From contig JAURVB010013184.1 in the NCBI GenBank assembly GCA_033002965.1, positions 111,839 to 175,838 of the forward strand: 64,000 bases of DNA, given 5' to 3'. The translations under genes were made by a program, and so were the position numbers. The stretch is from Piper betle. Its lineage: Eukaryota; Streptophyta; Magnoliopsida; Piperales; Piperaceae. Of this stretch, positions 59,271 through 64,000 are shown in pieces (position 1 is the first letter of the stretch; each line of letters starts with the position of its first letter). The notes below the pieces were generated by a model, which was not told the origin of the DNA, did no database searches, and saw nothing but the letters and a program-made list of their open reading frames with translations.

Positions 59271-62200
59271 ATGACAGACCCACCTCCTAACCAGCCAAAT
59301 ACTCGCCTAAAAGACTTGGCAGAAATAATGGGACAGCAAAAAGAAATTATACATCTCCTCACACAACGCACAGTCAGTGTGGAAGAAAGGGTGAGTGAGT
59401 TTGAGCGTTTGCTTCATGCTGTTCAACACTCCATTGTGCAACTCACGGCAACAGTACAAGATCAATCAATACTTGGACCACCATCTCGAAATAGAGCGTC
59501 ATCTTCTTCCCTACCTGGTGTTTCTGTAATGGACTCTCCACCAACCTCGGTTAAACCTCCAAAAGTTGATCTTCTGAAATATGATGGGGATGGAGATCCT
59601 ACTGGCTGGGTTCTACAAGCGGAGCAATACTTCCGGCTCTATCGAATCCAACCGCATGAACGTGTTTTCTACTCCTCATTTTCTCTGAAAGGCAAAGCGT
59701 TACAATTCTATAAATACTTACAGAAGTCTCAAACTATGGAGGATTGGGACCTATTTGTAGATGCCTTGGGCAAGCGCTTTGGGCCTACTGAATTTGAAGA
59801 TCCTGAGGGAGCCCTTAAACTTCTTCGACAAACAACTACTGTCATTTCTTACCAAGAACAATTTGAAGTTTTAGCAGATCGAATTGATGGTCTTTCTGAA
59901 AGGTTTCTTACTAGAACCTTCATTGGTGGCTTAAAGGAGGAGATTCGCAACAATGTTAAGGTCCAACGTCCAAGAACACTGCAAGAAGCAATTGGATTGG
60001 CTCGCCTCCATGAGCAAACTAGCAGACCAACCTTTCCAACACACAAGGGTCATATGCCAGTTTCTATTTCAAGAACTGCTACTGCAGTAAAAGCTCTGAC
60101 TTCATCAGACTCAAAGGTTTCCAATCCTACAATTAAGAAAATTTCTTATGAAGAAATGAAGCAGAGAAGGGAAAAGGGGCTTTGTTACAATTGCGACGAG
60201 AGATTTTCACCTGGCCATAAGTGCAAGAACCAAATTTTTTTTCAATTAGAAACGGCACCCTCCTCGGATGAATCTGATGTTGAAGCCGAGCAAGAACTTG
60301 AGGATGCTCAAGAGGCTTTCTGTCATGCTCTATCTCACAAAGCAAGTTCTACCACCATGAGAATCCAAGCCACCATTTTACAGTACTCCATCACTGCTCT
60401 CGTTGATACAGGAAGCACCCACAACTTCTTGGATACAAGGATTGCTCGTCGAGTGGGAGTATCAATAGCGCAGCCCTCTTCCATGAAAGTCATGGTGGCC
60501 AATGGATCTATTATTAAAAGCCAAGGACTTTGTCACAACGTTGTTCTACAAATTGGTAAACATTCAGTTCAAGTTGATTTTTATCTACTTCCTCTTGCTG
60601 GTTATGATGCAGTGTTGGGCATACAATGGCTGCAACAATTGGGGCCAATATTGTGGGATTTTTCCAAACAATCCATGAGGTTCAATGCTAAAGGAAATAC
60701 TATCCACATCTGGGGGGATAAGGGTGCTGAACTATCAGTGATTAGCCCAACTACTCCAGTGCCTTGCCATGGGATAAGTTTTCCTCCGACTTCAGGTCTT
60801 CCCTTGCCAACTCTACCAGTGGTTATCAAGAATCTTCTGAATAAATACTCGGTGATATTCCAAAATCCTCAAGGCTTACCACCAAAGAGATCCCATGATC
60901 ATCATATCTCTGTATCATCTATGGTGCCAATCAATGTAAGACCTTACCGATATGCCCATTTTCAAAAGTCTGAAATTGAAAAACAAGTAGCCCAGATGCT
61001 TCAAGAGGGGATAATTCAGCATAGCCAAAGTCCCTATTCTTCACCGGTGCTTCTAGTTAAGAAAAGCGATGGAAATTGGAGGTTTTGTGTGGATTACAGA
61101 TCTCTAAATGCAATAACTATTAAAGACAGGTTTCCTATACCACACATTGAAGACTTGTTTGATGAATTGGGTGGTTCAACTATCTTCTCTAAATTAGATC
61201 TACGCTCCGGATACCATCAAATCCGGGTGATGGAGGAGGATATTCCTAAGACGGCGTTCCGAACTCACGAAGGTCACTATGAATTTCTTGTTATGCCATT
61301 TGGATTATCTAATGCACCTTCTACTTTTCAGGCACTGATGAATGATATCTTCCGCCCCTTCCTTCGTCAATTTGTGTTGGTATTTTTTGACGATATTCTC
61401 ATCTATAGCAAGGACATAGAAGCACATGTCTGCCACCTAGGGAGTGTTTTACATCTCTTGAAAATACACCATCTCTATGCTAGACTCTCCAAGTGTTCTT
61501 TTGCTACAACAACTGTGCACTACTTAGGCCATGTAATATCTCATGAGGGCCTTCATGTTGATGAGCAGAAAGTAGCTGCAGTTTCTCAATGGCCATTGCC
61601 CCAGACCCTCAAGGAACTTCGTGGCTTTTTAGGCCTTGCCGGATATTACCGCAAATTTGTTAAACATTATGCTGTTATTGCTTCCCCACTCACTGAAATG
61701 CTCAGGAAGGATAACTTTCGTTGGACAGATGCTTCAAAGAAAGCCTTCAACCAGCTGAAGTCAGCTCTCACATCTACTCCTGTATTGACACTTCCCGATT
61801 TCTCTAAGGACTTTCAAGTCGAGTGTGATGCCTCAGGGAATGGAGTAGGTGCAGTTCTCATGCAAGATGGACATCCCATTTCCTACATTAGCAAACCTCT
61901 TTCAGGACGTCAACTCCATCTCTCTACTTACGAGAAAGAATTCTTTGCCTTGGTGTATGCTGTGCAGCAATGGCGTCCTTACCTTCTTGGACGTCCCTTC
62001 CTCGTTCGTACCGACCATCAAGCTCTTAAGCATCTCTTGGAGCAAAAAATCGGCACCCCTCATCAGCAGCACTGGATCTCTAAGTTGCTTGGTTATGACT
62101 TCAAAGTTGAATATAAGAGTGGTAAACAGAACATTGCTGCAGATTCTCTCTCAAGGCTCAATGCTATTTCTCAATTGATTCCACAATGGTATCAAGAAAT

Positions 62201-63623
62201 ACAACGGGCCTATAAGGCTGATTCATCGCTGTTGGACTTAATGAAGCAATTCAATGAAGGTAAACTTGATCCTCTATTGTACACTTTGAAAGATGAAATT
62301 CTATTCTATAAAAATAGGATCTTCCTGTCTGCCTCCACACCTTGCAAAGTTGACATCATGGAGGCTCTCCACTCGGGCCTTCAAGGAGGCCATGCTGGCT
62401 ACCACAATACACTTAAGCGAATTGCTAGAGATTTTTACTGGCCTAGACAAAGAGAAGATGTTCGAGAATATGTGAAAAGCTGTGATATTTGTCAACAGAT
62501 GAGGACTGATCACAAACGTTCCAATGGATTGCTACAACCCCTTCCTATTCCTAGTAGAGTGTGGGAAGACATAGCGATGGATTTTATCGAAGGGCTTCCA
62601 ACATCCAATGGAAAATCTTGTATCTATGTTGTTGTAGATCGCCTCTCTAAATTTGCTCATTTCATAGCCTTGGGCAGCAGCTACACTGCACAAATTGTTG
62701 CTAGAGCTTTCCACGATCAAATTGTTCGTCTCTATGGCCTTCCTAAATCAATTGTGTCAGACAGAGACAAAGTGTTTACAAGCAGCTTTTGGAAAGAACT
62801 CTTCAAACTACAAGGTGTACATCTTCGACTATCATCCGCTTACCACCCACAATCTGACGGCCAATCCGAAGTTACCAATCGTTGTCTTGAAAATTACTTA
62901 CGTTGCTTTGCTGGGGAGAAGCCTCATACATGGGCTGATTACCTATCCATGGCAGAATATTGGCATAACACCAATACCCATTCTGCTACTGGTTTTAGCC
63001 CATATCAGGTGCTATATGGAGTGCCACCACCAAGACTGCTATCTTATGTCCCTGGTATAAGTGACAACAACAAGGTCAATGAAATGTTAATGGGCCGCCA
63101 AGATGTGCTCAAATTGTTGAAATGTAACTTGCAGTCTGCTCAAAATCGAATGAAACAAATGGCCGACAAGAAAAGGGATGACAGACAACTGGGAATTGGT
63201 GACATGGTCTACCTTCGCCTCCAACCATATCGCCAGACCTCTGTACAGCTTCGTAGAAACACGAAGCTTGCTCCTAGATTTTATGGACCTTTTGAAGTTC
63301 TTGGTAAGGTTGGGCCAGTTGCTTATAGATTGAAGCTCCCTGAGGGTTCGCAAATTCATAATACATTTCATGTCTCACAACTCAAACCACAATTGAAGAG
63401 AACAGACGTGCACCTTCAGAATTTGCCCATATCAACTAAGGATGGTCCTCAACCTGTTCCTGATAAAATTCTAAGCATCCGTTACAAGCTTATTGGAAAA
63501 AACGCTATAGGGAGGTATTGGTGCAATGGGAAGGGCTTACGCCATCAGAAGCGACTTGGGTCTCACTCCTCAAGCTCAAACAACAATTTCCAGATTTTAA
63601 CCTTGAGGACAAGGCTCCCTTAA
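59271..63623 (+). CDS. Gag-pol polyprotein of the chromovirus
   Basis: A single ORF of 1450 residues from the ATG at 59271, the first ATG after the PBS. An upstream TTG at 59214 lies inside the LTR and is not a likely start. Domains, by residue: gag about 95-255; zinc knuckle [14 protein letters not shown] near 305; aspartic protease DTGS near 379; reverse transcriptase about 590-760 with FFDD near 705; RNase H beginning DASGNGVGA near 852; integrase zinc region with GGHAGYHNT and CDICQQM near 1038-1080; integrase catalytic D, D and E in MDFIEG, SDRDKVF and GQSEVTNR (about 1103, 1162, 1198); GPF/Y module with FYGPFEVLG near 1338. The ORF leaves the expected chromodomain frame after an A-run at 63497-63502 and stops at 63623. 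All upstream catalytic motifs are intact. Confidence 0.93.
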   Translation: MTDPPPNQPNTRLKDLAEIMGQQKEIIHLLTQRTVSVEERVSEFERLLHAVQHSIVQLTATVQDQSILGPPSRNRASSSSLPGVSVMDSPPTSVKPPKVDLLKYDGDGDPTGWVLQAEQYFRLYRIQPHERVFYSSFSLKGKALQFYKYLQKSQTMEDWDLFVDALGKRFGPTEFEDPEGALKLLRQTTTVISYQEQFEVLADRIDGLSERFLTRTFIGGLKEEIRNNVKVQRPRTLQEAIGLARLHEQTSRPTFPTHKGHMPVSISRTATAVKALTSSDSKVSNPTIKKISYEEMKQRREKGLCYNCDERFSPGHKCKNQIFFQLETAPSSDESDVEAEQELEDAQEAFCHALSHKASSTTMRIQATILQYSITALVDTGSTHNFLDTRIARRVGVSIAQPSSMKVMVANGSIIKSQGLCHNVVLQIGKHSVQVDFYLLPLAGYDAVLGIQWLQQLGPILWDFSKQSMRFNAKGNTIHIWGDKGAELSVISPTTPVPCHGISFPPTSGLPLPTLPVVIKNLLNKYSVIFQNPQGLPPKRSHDHHISVSSMVPINVRPYRYAHFQKSEIEKQVAQMLQEGIIQHSQSPYSSPVLLVKKSDGNWRFCVDYRSLNAITIKDRFPIPHIEDLFDELGGSTIFSKLDLRSGYHQIRVMEEDIPKTAFRTHEGHYEFLVMPFGLSNAPSTFQALMNDIFRPFLRQFVLVFFDDILIYSKDIEAHVCHLGSVLHLLKIHHLYARLSKCSFATTTVHYLGHVISHEGLHVDEQKVAAVSQWPLPQTLKELRGFLGLAGYYRKFVKHYAVIASPLTEMLRKDNFRWTDASKKAFNQLKSALTSTPVLTLPDFSKDFQVECDASGNGVGAVLMQDGHPISYISKPLSGRQLHLSTYEKEFFALVYAVQQWRPYLLGRPFLVRTDHQALKHLLEQKIGTPHQQHWISKLLGYDFKVEYKSGKQNIAADSLSRLNAISQLIPQWYQEIQRAYKADSSLLDLMKQFNEGKLDPLLYTLKDEILFYKNRIFLSASTPCKVDIMEALHSGLQGGHAGYHNTLKRIARDFYWPRQREDVREYVKSCDICQQMRTDHKRSNGLLQPLPIPSRVWEDIAMDFIEGLPTSNGKSCIYVVVDRLSKFAHFIALGSSYTAQIVARAFHDQIVRLYGLPKSIVSDRDKVFTSSFWKELFKLQGVHLRLSSAYHPQSDGQSEVTNRCLENYLRCFAGEKPHTWADYLSMAEYWHNTNTHSATGFSPYQVLYGVPPPRLLSYVPGISDNNKVNEMLMGRQDVLKLLKCNLQSAQNRMKQMADKKRDDRQLGIGDMVYLRLQPYRQTSVQLRRNTKLAPRFYGPFEVLGKVGPVAYRLKLPEGSQIHNTFHVSQLKPQLKRTDVHLQNLPISTKDGPQPVPDKILSIRYKLIGKNAIGRYWCNGKGLRHQKRLGSHSSSSNNNFQILTLRTRLP

Positions 63624-63637
63624 CAAGGAGGGATTGA
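63503..63637 (+). other. Out-of-frame chromodomain-like C-terminus
   Basis: The frame offset by one from the gag-pol ORF reads VLVQWEGL and then ATWVSLLKL, the core of a chromodomain, and stops at TGA 63635-63637, flush with the 3' LTR start. Chromodomains of chromoviruses bind histone marks and steer integration; here the domain is separated from pol by a one-base frame break. Confidence 0.75.
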
Positions 63638-64000
63638 TGTGGTATAATTTGTAACCAACCCATGATGGGTCGTGGGTGTAGTAGGAGTAATGTAAGCAAT
63701 AAGGTGGCAATATAATAAGCTACCAATTAGTTATGGGTAGTTCTTAATAAAGGAACTAGTATCCACTTGGCCTGTATATACGAGTAGTTTTCAATAAGCA
63801 GTTGCAAGATACTGCTGTATATATTGTAAATAGTAATAATGAATAAGGGATCGATTCCCATTAGAAGTGTCTTTCTCTCCTGTTAGCCTTCAATGTCTCC
63901 CTTAACTCCTAATTTCGTCTTTCTTAATCTTAATTTCGTCTTTCTTAATCTTAAATTTCTTGTGTAAGTTCTTGCTTATCCTTGAAGAAGAATTGGCACG
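63638..64000 (+). repeat. 3' LTR of the chromovirus (runs off the window)
   Basis: Starts TGTGGTATAAT after the polypurine tract and matches the 5' LTR base for base through ..GAATTGGCACG. About five terminal bases lie outside the window. Confidence 0.92.

Larger units (their letters stand above)
58870..64000 (+). mobile_element. Ty3/gypsy chromovirus (Reina-like), nearly complete
   Basis: The 5' LTR is 58870-59237 (TGTGG...TAACA, 368 bp). The PBS TGGTATCAGAGC (initiator Met tRNA) is at 59242-59253, followed by a gag-pol ORF, a polypurine tract AAGGAGGGATTGA, and the 3' LTR from 63638. The window ends about five bases before the expected 3' LTR end. Both LTRs are identical over all 363 bases I can compare, so insertion is very recent. 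The total would be about 5.14 kb. Small size, short LTRs, a C-terminal chromodomain region and Met-tRNA priming fit the Reina clade of chromoviruses. Confidence 0.9.

Overview
This is nuclear DNA of a flowering plant. The evidence is spliced genes with GT-AG introns, plant-only gene families (a DYW-type PPR editing factor, an RLCK-like kinase, an ALKBH10B-type RNA demethylase, a CYP71-type P450), AT-rich intergenic DNA and many LTR retrotransposon remnants. Two first exons (the PPR gene at 13.3 kb and ALKBH10B at 53.8 kb) are very GC-rich at the 5' end and fall to ordinary GC downstream. That gradient is typical of monocots, so a monocot is my best inference; I cannot name the species.

Layout. 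1-6.5 kb is AT-rich intergenic DNA with small dispersed repeats. 6.5-8.9 kb holds a six-exon single-pass membrane kinase (+). 9.5-12.3 kb is a cluster of broken Ty1/copia LTRs, including a large fold-back. 13.3-15.8 kb is a two-exon ELI1-like PPR-DYW gene (+), followed at 16.3-16.95 kb by a decayed copy of the 3' end of the upstream kinase. 17.6-19.5 kb carries tandem repeats, including a minisatellite of about 33-36 bp. 21.0-24.05 kb is an unrecognised membrane-protein gene (+), probably with a 5' UTR exon near 19.9 kb. 24.4-32.5 kb is LTR retrotransposon debris: one nearly 2 kb gypsy-type LTR plus internal tail, then three stacked fragments of another LTR family whose antisense copy lies at 39.0-40.7 kb. 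32.5-37.0 kb is a CYP71-like pseudogene (-) between inverted repeat arms. 40.7-43.5 kb is an Athila/Tat-like 3' end and LTR with an inverted partner. 43.5-53.7 kb has no gene I can support, but holds MITE-like elements, duplicated segments and a tandem repeat of about 160 bp. 53.8-56.84 kb is a seven-exon ALKBH10B-like gene (+). 58.6 kb holds the C-terminal exon of a minus-strand gene cut by a Ty3/gypsy chromovirus that fills 58.87 kb to the window end.

The intact protein genes look like unrelated housekeeping or regulatory genes: membrane signalling, organelle RNA editing, m6A removal from mRNA, and an unknown membrane protein. There is no operon-like logic. The most distinctive biology is structural: a very young chromovirus with identical LTRs interrupting a gene and carrying a frameshift before its chromodomain; a GC-AG intron in the demethylase gene; an intron inside a PPR-DYW gene; a P450 broken by at least three frameshifts; and repeated formation of inverted LTR pairs. 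I saw no CRISPR array, rRNA or convincing tRNA gene. All splice sites and alignments were read by eye.
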